The notes below the pieces were generated by a model that saw only the letters and a list, made by a program, of their open reading frames with translations, searched no databases and had not been told where the DNA came from. From NCBI GenBank assembly GCA_003164255.1, contig PLST01000271.1, forward strand, positions 1-6,641: DNA of 6,641 nt. Direction: 5' to 3'. The translations under genes were made by a program, and so were the position numbers. This document shows, piece by piece, positions 1-5,990 of this stretch. The stretch comes from Acidobacteriaceae bacterium (GTDB lineage Bacteria; Acidobacteriota; Terriglobia; Terriglobales; Acidobacteriaceae). Each line of letters starts with the position of its first letter. Positions within the stretch are counted from its first letter, which is position 1.

Positions 1-431
1 GCCTTGGTGGCGGCCGTTTTGAACAGGGACTCGAGATTCCAACGCCCAGCCGCGGAGCGCACCAGGTTGAGGCTGGCCTCATCCACGCTGATCTCGCTGA
101 TCTGCAGATGTCCGCGCCAAAGGGGAAGGAGCCGGATGGAGGCGGTGACCGTGCTGGCATGGAGAAACGCCTCGCCGCCGAACTCGGGATCTTCGTCGAC
201 GGTGAGGTCGTAGAGAACAAAACCTGGCCTGGGCAGCAGGCGCACGCGCACCTGAGAAAGGCGCACCGGCCTTCCCAGCGAGGCAGACATGAGGCTGGTG
301 ATGCGCGTCTTGTATCGGCTGACAGAGACCAGGGGCGGCACCAGCAGCACAGCCAGGACGACCACGAGCGCTAATAACGCCCACCAAAGCCGCCTGCGCT
401 TATTGTGCCGCCCTTGCTCGTCTTCCGTCAT
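1..431 (-). CDS. AsmA family protein, N-terminal part (gene runs off the left edge)
   Basis: The first 143 codons are present, and the reading frame is open to the window edge. Residues 1-14 are polar and basic (ending KRRR), residues 15-37 form one hydrophobic helix (LWWALLALVVVLAVLLVPPL), and the rest would face the periplasm. This N-in signal anchor is typical of AsmA-like proteins. Residues 49-136 match the AsmA N-terminal domain pattern: an 'SLGRPVRLSQVRVRLLPRPG' type strand, 'FVLYDLTVDEDPEFGGEAFL' near 71-90, 'ASIRLLPLWRGHLQISEISV' at 97-116, then 'LNLVRSAAGRWNLESL'. AsmA-family proteins are large, beta-rich envelope proteins linked to lipid transport and outer-membrane homeostasis; that role is family knowledge. 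The ATG at 431-429 is the only reasonable start, because an in-frame TGA lies at 443-441. No Shine-Dalgarno sequence precedes it, since the 5' flank is a heptad repeat array. It follows lepB by 134 bp on the same strand. Confidence 0.85.
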   Translation of the reverse strand, partial: MTEDEQGRHNKRRRLWWALLALVVVLAVLLVPPLVSVSRYKTRITSLMSASLGRPVRLSQVRVRLLPRPGFVLYDLTVDEDPEFGGEAFLHASTVTASIRLLPLWRGHLQISEISVDEASLNLVRSAAGRWNLESLFKTAATK

Positions 432-434
432 AGT

Positions 435-561
435 CAGTGGTCAGTGATCAGTGAACAGTGTACAGTGCACAGGGAACAGAGCACAGCGCTCAGTGAGGGT
501 GGTCGCGAAGCCGACGGTCAAGGGTTTTTGCGGTTCACTGCACCCTGTTCACTATCGACTG
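435..561. repeat. Inverted heptad-repeat element 1 (CAGTGNN type)
   Basis: Nine tandem 7-bp units fill 435-497. Consensus is CAGTGNN: the first five units and the ninth are exact for CAGTG, and three others vary (CAGGG, CAGAG, CAGCG). A 36-bp core (498-533) follows, then four units in the opposite orientation at 534-561. Read on the minus strand these are CAGTCGA, TAGTGAA, CAGGGTG and CAGTGAA. The phase of 7 is kept without slippage in both arrays. The element fills nearly the whole 134-bp gap between the second lepB and the AsmA-like gene: it starts 3 bp from the AsmA ATG and ends 4 bp from the lepB stop codon. In the operon mRNA the arms could pair imperfectly. The function is unknown; it is not a canonical terminator because no stable GC stem is followed by a U-run on the minus strand. 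Confidence 0.85.
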
Positions 562-565
562 CCAT

Positions 566-1405
566 CTAAAGCACTCGATGGAAGGTGCGGCTCCAGCGAG
601 TGTCAGAGAAGAAGTGCAGCGCCACGTGGGTCAGCCAGGCGATATTGTTGGCGAACCCGGTCTGTTCATATTGCTCTTCAGATGTATTGAACGACCAGTA
701 ATTAAACAGCGGGCGTCCGACGATGTTTTCCCTGGGCACAAATCCCCAATAGCGGGAATCAAGGCTGTTGTGCCGGTTGTCGCCCATCATAAAGTACTTG
801 CCGGGGGGAACGATGAGATCGCCGTTGGCAATGTGGCTCGCTGAATCGACAGCCCACTCCTCAGTGACGCCTCCGCTTGGGTCCTGTGCCGGCGGGATGG
901 TGGGAAACTCGTCGAGAAAGACTTTTTCACCCACCATTGCTGGACCATCCATGCCTTCTTTGGGCTGAGCTTGAGCCACGCCGTTGATGTACACGACGCC
1001 ATCCTGCAGATGGATGTGGTCGCCGGGCAGGCCGATGAGGCGCTTGACCAGGAATAGATACTGGGGCTTGCCGTCCACGTCGTCCGGCACCGGCTTGATG
1101 AAAACAATAATGTCATTGTGCCGGGGCTCACGGTAGCGAACCAGCGGCATCCATTTGGCGTCAGGCGCGAGCGTGATGCGGTCGACCACAAGGTGATCGC
1201 CAACCAGCAGCGTGTTCTCCATGGAGCCGGAAGGGATGACAAAGTTCTGGGCGAGGAAGGTGAGGATGAACAGGCCGATGACCAGCACGGAACAGATGCT
1301 GGCCAGCGCTTCAAATGGCGTCTCCTCCACCCTGTTTTCCGCTTCGCTCGCGTCGGGTTGAGGTTCCGTTGGCGCTTTGGTGGCCGGCGTCTTCTTTTTT
1401 GTCAT
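566..1405 (-). CDS. lepB: Signal peptidase I (second, downstream copy)
   Basis: A 279-residue S26A-family leader peptidase, an inner-membrane serine protease that cleaves signal peptides from exported preproteins using a Ser/Lys dyad. A charged cytoplasmic segment (1-33) precedes one membrane helix (about 34-54). Conserved boxes are intact: box B 'IPSGSMENTLLVGD' with nucleophile Ser61; box C 'RHNDIIVF' (95-102); box D 'LVKRLIGLPGD' with general base Lys121; box E 'GDNRHNSLDSRYWGFVP' (208-224). No second N-terminal helix is visible, unlike E. coli LepB. The region between boxes D and E carries an insertion (about 145-190), as in many Gram-negative enzymes. The C-terminus 'WSRTFHRVL' mirrors the end of the neighbouring paralogue. 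The ATG at 1405 has a weak AAAGAG six bases upstream. It lies 118 bp after the other lepB, in a tandem pair within the rnc operon, and is probably an active enzyme with a partly different substrate set or expression. Confidence 0.95.
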   Translation of the reverse strand: MTKKKTPATKAPTEPQPDASEAENRVEETPFEALASICSVLVIGLFILTFLAQNFVIPSGSMENTLLVGDHLVVDRITLAPDAKWMPLVRYREPRHNDIIVFIKPVPDDVDGKPQYLFLVKRLIGLPGDHIHLQDGVVYINGVAQAQPKEGMDGPAMVGEKVFLDEFPTIPPAQDPSGGVTEEWAVDSASHIANGDLIVPPGKYFMMGDNRHNSLDSRYWGFVPRENIVGRPLFNYWSFNTSEEQYEQTGFANNIAWLTHVALHFFSDTRWSRTFHRVL

Positions 1406-1419
1406 CCTATGCTCTTTGT

Positions 1420-1520
1420 CAGTTGTCAGTGGTCAGTTGTCAGTTGTCAGGTTTCAGCTTGAAAGCAAAGAGCGGTTATCGCGCTTTTGCTGATAACTGA
1501 AAACTTACAACTGACGACTG
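1420..1520. repeat. Inverted heptad-repeat element 2 (CAGTTGT type) with central hairpin
   Basis: Six tandem heptads at 1420-1461 have consensus CAGTTGT (three exact; others CAGTGGT, CAGGTTT, CAGCTTG). Five heptads in inverted orientation occupy 1486-1520; from the outer end they read on the minus strand CAGTCGT, CAGTTGT, AAGTTTT, CAGTTAT and CAGCAAA. The outer four pairs of units match at 5 to 6 of 7 bases, so the 101-bp element can fold into one long imperfect hairpin. The core adds its own stem: AAAGAGCG (1467-1474), loop GTTAT, CGCGCTTT (1480-1487), with one mismatch. The element lies between the two lepB genes, 3 bp after the stop codon of the first and 14 bp before the start codon of the second. 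It has the same layout as the element at 435-561 but a different heptad variant. Function unknown. Confidence 0.85.
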
Positions 1521-1523
1521 CAC

Positions 1524-2414
1524 TTAATGCACGACGTGGAAGATTCGCTTCCATCGCGCAAAGCCCGTGAGTCTCTCAGAAAGCTGCCTGTCGTGTCCGA
1601 GTCTATCATCTGAGGCCTGCAGTTCGGCCTGCTCGACGTCAGTGGTGGAGGGGCGGCTTAGCGAGAAGTAGATGACCAGCGGGCGGGCCACGATGGCCTG
1701 GCGTGGAACGAAACCCCAGAACCGCGAGTCCTTGCTGTGATTGCGATTGTCGCCGAGGACAAAATACTCATCCGGGGGCACCAAAAGCTCGCCACCCCGG
1801 GTGAGGCTCTGCATCTGAAGCCACCAGTCGGGATCGACTTGGGGGTCAGTGTAGACCTTCGCGGGAAAGTTGTCGCGGAAGGGATTGGGCGGGGCCGGCT
1901 CGAAGGCGGCATAAGGCTCATAAAGCGGAGCGCCGTTCACATAGACGCGGCCGTCCATGATGCGAAGACGGTCGCCGGGGAGGCCGACCACACGCTTGAC
2001 CAGCAAGGGCGGCTGGGGATGATGGAAAACGATAATGTCGCCGCGCTCAACGGGGCGATAAGGGAGCACAAAGCCGCTCAGCCGGCCCGCAGGCCCGTAG
2101 ATCTGCTTGTTGAAGAGAAGAAAATCACCCACGAGCAGGGTGCGCTCCATGCTCTCAGAGGGAATGAGGAACGGTTGCAGGACGAAGGTAAGCAAGAACA
2201 GCGCGATCACGACGGTTCGCAGCAGCGATGCGCCGGCCTCAGCAAAGGTGGGCAGATGATCGCGCAGATGGTGGAGGTGCGACCAGGCATTGCCGTGCGC
2301 CTGCGCCGGGTTGCTCGCGGGCGCGGGGTCGGCCACTGGCTCTGAAGCGTTGACGGAGTCCGCCGAAGACAGGCTGGGGGAATCGGCCGGAAAATCGCGC
2401 GAAGCATCGGTCAT
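1524..2414 (-). CDS. lepB: Signal peptidase I (first, upstream copy)
   Basis: A 296-residue S26A leader peptidase that removes signal peptides at the periplasmic face of the inner membrane. A long, low-complexity, Ala/Ser/Pro-rich cytoplasmic tail (1-60) precedes one membrane helix (about 62-84). The catalytic boxes are complete: 'IPSESMERTLLVGDFLL' with nucleophile Ser88, 'ERGDIIVFHHP' (123-133), 'LLVKRVVGLPGD' with general base Lys140, and 'GDNRNHSKDSRFWGFVP' (221-237). The segment after box E is longer than in the other copy and polar, ending 'WKRIFHVVH', which parallels the paralogue's C-terminus. The ATG overlaps the rnc stop codon (ATGA, 2414-2411), which suggests translational coupling. 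A strong purine run (GAGGAGG) lies about 13 bases upstream inside rnc, somewhat far for a standard ribosome binding site. rnc next to lepB is a common bacterial arrangement. I choose this start because of the overlap and because the protein begins before the predicted helix. Confidence 0.95.
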   Translation of the reverse strand: MTDASRDFPADSPSLSSADSVNASEPVADPAPASNPAQAHGNAWSHLHHLRDHLPTFAEAGASLLRTVVIALFLLTFVLQPFLIPSESMERTLLVGDFLLFNKQIYGPAGRLSGFVLPYRPVERGDIIVFHHPQPPLLVKRVVGLPGDRLRIMDGRVYVNGAPLYEPYAAFEPAPPNPFRDNFPAKVYTDPQVDPDWWLQMQSLTRGGELLVPPDEYFVLGDNRNHSKDSRFWGFVPRQAIVARPLVIYFSLSRPSTTDVEQAELQASDDRLGHDRQLSERLTGFARWKRIFHVVH

Positions 2415-3217
2415 GGCGCTGCTTCGTCCTCCTCTTCCCCTTTGGATTCTGCACCTGCCGGCTCGCCTTTTTCTTTGCGAAGCCGTTCCAGTGCGCGCCG
2501 GGCCGCATCCTGCTCAGCGTGTTTCTTGGTGGTGCCCATGCCGCGAGCCAGTGGTTTGCCGGGCTCGCCTGTATCCATCTTAAGCCTCAACTCAACGAGG
2601 AACCGCTTTCGATGCCCGGGGCCGCTTTCATTTTTGACGCGGTAGACCGGGATGCCGGCGTGTTCGGCCTGGAGCAGTTCCTGGAGCGCCGATTTGTAAT
2701 TGCCCAGCGCGGCGCCGGATCGCAGTTCGGCGGCCAACTGCTCGGCGGCTTCGGCAAGGATGTTGAGGCGTGCAAAAGCTCTCACCGGCTCCAGTCCGCC
2801 ATCGAGAAACAACGCGCCGATCACTGCCTCCATGGTGTTTGACAAGACGGTTGTCCTGCGCCGCAGACCGCTTTTGTCCTCGCCCCGGCTCAGCCGCAGA
2901 TACTTGCCCAGGCTGATGGCTTCAGCCACCTGCGCCATGTGCAGACGGCTTACCAGCTGGGCGCGAACGCGGGTCAGCTCGCCCTCCTGCCAGTCAGGAT
3001 GAACACCGAAAAGAGCCTCGGCAACCACCAGGCCGAGCACGGCGTCGCCCAGAAACTCCAGGCGCTCGTTGTCGCCGACCATGCCGTTGTTCGCCGCGGG
3101 TTCCCGCGCGGCTTGTTCCTTGGCGAGCGATCGATGGGTCAACGCTCGCTCCAACAAATCGGGCACCCTGAACTTGTGGCCCAGTGCCGCTTCCAGTTCT
3201 CCAATTGGTGCTTCCAC
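2411..3217 (-). CDS. rnc: Ribonuclease III
   Basis: A 268-residue RNase III, a cytoplasmic Mg2+-dependent dimeric endonuclease that cleaves double-stranded RNA in rRNA precursors and some mRNAs. The nuclease domain covers about 6-160: 'LTHRS' (26-30), the signature 'NERLEFLGDAVLG' (50-62) with metal-binding Glu51, Glu54 and Asp58, and 'NTMEAVIGALFLDGG' (127-141) with catalytic Glu130. The position equivalent to E. coli Asp114 is Asn127. The double-stranded RNA-binding domain covers about 173-246, beginning 'NYKSALQELLQ' and ending 'KKHAEQDAARRALERL'. A short acidic tail (250-268, rich in E and D) follows; its stretch of Glu codons supplies the purine run upstream of lepB. Length is slightly above the usual 220-250. 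The start is GTG at 3217-3215, supported by GAGG five bases upstream (3226-3223) and an in-frame TAG at 3244-3242. It overlaps lepB by ATGA. Confidence 0.96.
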   Translation of the reverse strand: MEAPIGELEAALGHKFRVPDLLERALTHRSLAKEQAAREPAANNGMVGDNERLEFLGDAVLGLVVAEALFGVHPDWQEGELTRVRAQLVSRLHMAQVAEAISLGKYLRLSRGEDKSGLRRRTTVLSNTMEAVIGALFLDGGLEPVRAFARLNILAEAAEQLAAELRSGAALGNYKSALQELLQAEHAGIPVYRVKNESGPGHRKRFLVELRLKMDTGEPGKPLARGMGTTKKHAEQDAARRALERLRKEKGEPAGAESKGEEEDEAAP

Positions 3218-3355
3218 GTTTGCCTCGCCTGTGTGCCGGCTCTAGCCCGATGCCGGAATACACCAACGCAACCGGAATTCCCGGGGCCCAGGAAAAATGC
3301 TACTTCCAAATGATTCAACGACAGCTGGAGGGCTAACCTTTAGTCCGGGGATAAA
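3218..3355. other. Intergenic gap between the TPR gene and rnc
   Basis: This gap of 138 bp lies between the TAG of the TPR gene and the GTG of rnc. I see only the GAGG ribosome-binding motif for rnc and a GGAATTCC palindrome near 3273. No convincing rho-independent terminator for the TPR gene and no clean -35/-10 pair for rnc are visible, so read-through from the TPR gene cannot be excluded. Confidence 0.5.
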
Positions 3356-5167
3356 CTATTGCGGTTTTTGAGTCCCGTTCTGCCCATTGGTTCCCGTTGG
3401 AGCCTTGCCAGGTGGAACCGGGCCGGGCGTGTCTTCATCCGCGTCTTCGTCGCAGGTGTGGCCATTCACCGAATAGGCGCTCTTCACGCCGCGCTCCGCA
3501 GCCAGGCGGGTGTCCTCGCGCCCGTCGCGCACCGTCAGCGCGAGTTTGTACTCTGAAAGTGCCTGATCCCGCTTGCAGTCCAGGTCGAGCATGCGCCCCA
3601 GGTAGATGTGCGACCAGGCGAGAAGCCGCTGCTCCTTGCTGGTGGCCAGCGTCTTCTGGAAGTCGTCAATGGCCTGCTCAGGATGACCAGTCATGGCCGA
3701 GATGCGGGCCATGATGAACCAGGCGCGCGCGCTATCAGTGGCGGAAGCGACGGTGTCGCTCTGGTGGTCGAGCACCTGCTGCGCCATCTGGCTGGCTCCC
3801 GGAATGTCGCCGGTGGAGAGTTTCATTTCCGCCAGATCCATCCCGGTGAGCTTCTTCGGCTTGCTGCGCTCCAGCACCTCTGCGTCGGCTTCCTTGTCAA
3901 ACACAAGCGCGCGGATGCGATGCACCTGCTGGTCCACGTCCATGCTGTAGACCATTTCGCCAATGGTGTCTTTCAAGCTGGCCGGATCGCGCTCAAACGA
4001 GATCAGCTCATCGTAAAAGTATTGCGTCAGCACAAATCCCTGGCGCATGTCGTGCTGCACGGTGGCCACGCGCACTGCTTCCTGCTTCTGCTCCACAAGT
4101 TGGCGCTCGTGCTGGTAGATGGGCAGTTGCGAGCGGTCGATATTGGACGGCATCTTATAGTCCGGAATGCCGGTATCCGTGGTCCGCGCCTCGATGGCCT
4201 TGATGAGGCACTCGACAGTGAGCGGCACGGTGTCAGACCGGTAGCGGAACTCGAGCGGAGCTTCGTGAATCTCCTTGAGAATCGGCTGGGTGCGGTCAAT
4301 GGCATTGGCGCGCGCGTAAAGAAGCGGCTCGATGACGTAGTGCAGGTAGGTGTGGCGCACGTCGCTCATGCGGATTTTGCCGTCGAGCGGAGAGACCACC
4401 ACGACGTAGTCTGTGCCGTAGATGCGTGCGTTGACGGTGCTGGGCGACAGCATGGGCTCAATGACCACGATGAAACGGCGCCCGTCATACGTGGCGGACG
4501 GCATTTTGAGATAAAGATTGGTCGACACGATCATGTTCGACAAGGAATCGTGTAACTGGTCGGCAGCCTGGTCGTAGGTGTGGTGAATCGTGAGCCAGAT
4601 GCCGTGCAGGTCAACCGCATTGGCAAAGTCGCGGAGCAGGGGGACGATCTCAGCCACCTGGGTCGCGTCAGGCGGCATTTCAGTCAAATCGGCCATGGTT
4701 TCCATCTGGGGCGGCGGCGTGAGATAGAGCGAGAGCGAGATGTACTGGGCTACGTCCAGCTCAGTGCCGGTCATGCGGTGCTGCGCGATGTAGAGGCAGA
4801 GCGCGTCGCGCTTGTTGCGTGCCTCCTCATTGGTTTCGAGTGTCTGGTTGATCTCGTCGCGGACTTGCTTGCGCACCGGCGCGCTGTCTGCTATTCCTTC
4901 GTCGTAGCCGCACATGTTCAAGGAAGCCGCCATCACGAAGACCGGCTCGGAGCTGATCAGGGAGATGGTGGGTCCGGCGGGATCCACGATCGAAGGAGTT
5001 TTCTCGCGGACGTAGGCCTGCGCGGGGGATGCGCTTTCATCGTCCTGTGCACCACTGCTGGAAGACTGGGAGTTGGGCGACTGGGCTTGAGCCGAAGCGA
5101 TTCCAGCAAGAAGGCAGGAAATGAGGGCGGCCAGGATGAAATACGTTCGAAATGTCAAAAACTTCAT
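3356..5167 (-). CDS. Secreted TPR-repeat protein with HxxxH motif, function unknown
   Basis: A 603-residue exported protein that I do not recognise as a named family. A Sec signal peptide is clear: Lys2 and Arg7, a hydrophobic core at 9-21, and AxA-type cleavage sites at ASA (after 26) or AQA (after 28). A Ser/Gln/Asp-rich linker (29-50) follows. The middle region (about 65-400) is an alpha/beta-looking domain: a strand 'RFIVVIEPML' (231-240), 'GTDYVVVVSPLDGK' (251-264), then 'RHTYLHYVIEPLLYAR' (271-286). This last motif resembles the HExxH...NP helix of DUF4932-like predicted metallopeptidases, but with Thr where the catalytic Glu would stand. The C-terminal part (about 440-548) contains about three TPR-like helix pairs, including 'AWFIMARISAMTGHPEQAI' at 482-500 and 'AWSHIYLGRMLDLDCKRDQA' at 517-536. 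The tail is Pro/Gly/Thr/Gln-rich. The ATG start has AGGGA six bases upstream. A periplasmic scaffold or inactive enzyme is possible, but the function is inference. Confidence 0.85.
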   Translation of the reverse strand: MKFLTFRTYFILAALISCLLAGIASAQAQSPNSQSSSSGAQDDESASPAQAYVREKTPSIVDPAGPTISLISSEPVFVMAASLNMCGYDEGIADSAPVRKQVRDEINQTLETNEEARNKRDALCLYIAQHRMTGTELDVAQYISLSLYLTPPPQMETMADLTEMPPDATQVAEIVPLLRDFANAVDLHGIWLTIHHTYDQAADQLHDSLSNMIVSTNLYLKMPSATYDGRRFIVVIEPMLSPSTVNARIYGTDYVVVVSPLDGKIRMSDVRHTYLHYVIEPLLYARANAIDRTQPILKEIHEAPLEFRYRSDTVPLTVECLIKAIEARTTDTGIPDYKMPSNIDRSQLPIYQHERQLVEQKQEAVRVATVQHDMRQGFVLTQYFYDELISFERDPASLKDTIGEMVYSMDVDQQVHRIRALVFDKEADAEVLERSKPKKLTGMDLAEMKLSTGDIPGASQMAQQVLDHQSDTVASATDSARAWFIMARISAMTGHPEQAIDDFQKTLATSKEQRLLAWSHIYLGRMLDLDCKRDQALSEYKLALTVRDGREDTRLAAERGVKSAYSVNGHTCDEDADEDTPGPVPPGKAPTGTNGQNGTQKPQ

Positions 5168-5173
5168 GAGAGA

Positions 5174-5178
5174 TCCCT
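5174..5178 (-). promoter_or_regulatory. Ribosome binding site of the secreted TPR gene
   Basis: AGGGA on the minus strand, six bases before the ATG at 5167. It supports this start, which also gives a complete signal peptide. Confidence 0.7.
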
Positions 5179-5185
5179 GCCAGCA

Positions 5186-5214
5186 AGTCTAGTTAGACGC
5201 ACGAGCAGGGTCAA
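5186..5214 (-). promoter_or_regulatory. Sigma70-like promoter for the secreted TPR gene
   Basis: On the minus strand TTGACC (5214-5209, 5 of 6 consensus bases) is followed by a 17-bp spacer and TAGACT (5191-5186, 4 of 6 bases). Transcription would start near 5179 and give a leader of only about 12 bases, just long enough to hold the AGGGA ribosome binding site. Spacing and position are good, but the assignment is by eye only. Confidence 0.5.
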
Positions 5215-5232
5215 ACGGGTTAAAAGGCAGCG

Positions 5233-5264
5233 ACCAAGGGGACAACGGAACAAGGGAACAGAAA
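5233..5264. repeat. Short degenerate octad repeat
   Basis: About four 8-bp units read ACCAAGGG, GACAACGG, then AACAAGGG and AACAGAAA. The first three follow a consensus of NNCAASGG; the last is degenerate. It is short and has no inverted partner nearby, so chance is possible. Confidence 0.4.
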
Positions 5265-5299
5265 TGCCCCCGGCCTGAGAGCGAAATTTCTCTGGAGAG

Positions 5300-5318
5300 A
5301 TGAGGTATCCTCATTTTT
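5300..5318 (+). terminator. Weak terminator-like hairpin (plus strand)
   Basis: ATGAGG, loop TAT, CCTCAT, then a T run to 5318. The stem has only six pairs, and no plus-strand gene that would use it is visible, so this may be incidental. A second small dyad (CTCT/AGAG) lies just before it. Confidence 0.25.
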
Positions 5319-5630
5319 GAAAGTAGTCTCGGGAATTCGCTGATCGGTTATTTCTGGGTTGCCGGTGATACGCCCGGAGCCCTCAATCCGGAATGCGAGG
5401 CGCTCGGTCGTCGTGACGGAGACTGCCACTTCCTGGCGGGAACTCTGCTCTCAGGCATGAAGATGCTTTAGATGGATTGAAGAGTTGGAAGCGGAACCCT
5501 TTCGCATGCCACACACTCGCTGGAGTGCGCAGCTGGGTCCCGCTAAAACCTGAGCCCGTGAACGATCCGGCTTACATGCGAGCCTTATCGGGAGTTGATT
5601 TCTTTGCAACCGTCCACTTTGCAGTTGATC

Positions 5631-5990
5631 CTAGGTGCGTCGGAAGATGTCTGCGGCCAGCTTGCGAAACTCGAATTGTTGGTACTCGCGAATCACCGCG
5701 GGCGAGAAGATGCCCATGATCACAGTGAGGACGATTCCAGGGAGCAAAAGGGAAATTACGATACTCGAAGGTTTGCCGGAGATTGCCGCATATGCGCCGA
5801 AAAGCAAACAGGCTCCTCCCAGGCTCGCGAGGAGCATGTACACACCGGTTATTAACCCCTTTGCTCTCCCTCTCGGCATCAGGTAGGCCGACGCCACAAC
5901 CAGCGCCCCTCCCAGGAGTGGCAGCCCTATTGCGATGAACATGCGATATTGTCCAATTTCACTCAACCCTTGCACAACTCCTCCACTCAT
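5631..5990 (-). CDS. Small three-helix membrane protein, function unknown
   Basis: A 119-residue protein of no family I can name. Three hydrophobic helices are visible: about 17-38 (MFIAIGLPLLGGALVVASAY), 46-70 (rich in Gly, Ala and Leu), and 77-95 (IVISLLLPGIVLTVIMGIF). The loop 'PRGRAKG' (39-45) between helices 1 and 2 and the C-terminal stretch 'REYQQFEFRKLAADIFRRT' are positively charged, so by the positive-inside rule both are probably cytoplasmic. No catalytic motif is seen. The ATG overlaps the TGA of the upstream DUF2089 gene by ATGA (5990-5987), and a perfect AGGAGG lies seven bases upstream (6003-5998), so it is efficiently translated and coupled to the regulator. The pairing suggests a membrane component linked to, or controlled by, the HTH protein; this is inference. 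Confidence 0.85.
   Translation of the reverse strand: MSGGVVQGLSEIGQYRMFIAIGLPLLGGALVVASAYLMPRGRAKGLITGVYMLLASLGGACLLFGAYAAISGKPSSIVISLLLPGIVLTVIMGIFSPAVIREYQQFEFRKLAADIFRRT

Larger units (their letters stand above)
5168..5630. other. 463-bp gap without a convincing gene
   Basis: Between the small membrane protein and the TPR gene I find no ORF with both a ribosome binding site and a protein-like composition. The contents I can name are the TPR gene promoter at its left end, a short octad repeat (5233-5264), and a small hairpin (5300-5314) followed by five T residues on the plus strand. The remainder (about 5320-5630) shows no feature I can support. No terminator for the right-hand operon is evident. 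Confidence 0.5.

Noticed and set aside
435..561. CRISPR array
   Set aside because: The repeat period is 7 bp with no unique spacers, and the units invert across a core; this is not CRISPR structure.
1737..2345. Plus-strand ORF of 202 codons opposite lepB
   Set aside because: The minus-strand frame encodes all signal peptidase I motifs; this ORF is a mirror product.
3290..3330. Promoter of rnc (TTGAAT or TTGGAA as -35)
   Set aside because: No -10 hexamer resembling TATAAT is found at 16-18 bp from either candidate.
3608..4555. Long plus-strand ORF of 315 codons opposite the TPR gene
   Set aside because: It is the antisense shadow of the TPR gene, His/Arg/Gly-rich as expected from complementary GC-rich codons; the minus-strand frame has a signal peptide, ribosome binding site and promoter.
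5220..5429. 69-residue minus-strand ORF
   Set aside because: It begins with GTG directly touching an AGGAA motif with no spacing, runs over the octad repeat and the TPR gene's promoter area, and has no recognisable protein features.
5168..5630. tRNA or other known RNA gene in the gap
   Set aside because: No cloverleaf arms, no T-loop GTTCRANNC in a suitable context, and no known riboswitch core could be seen.
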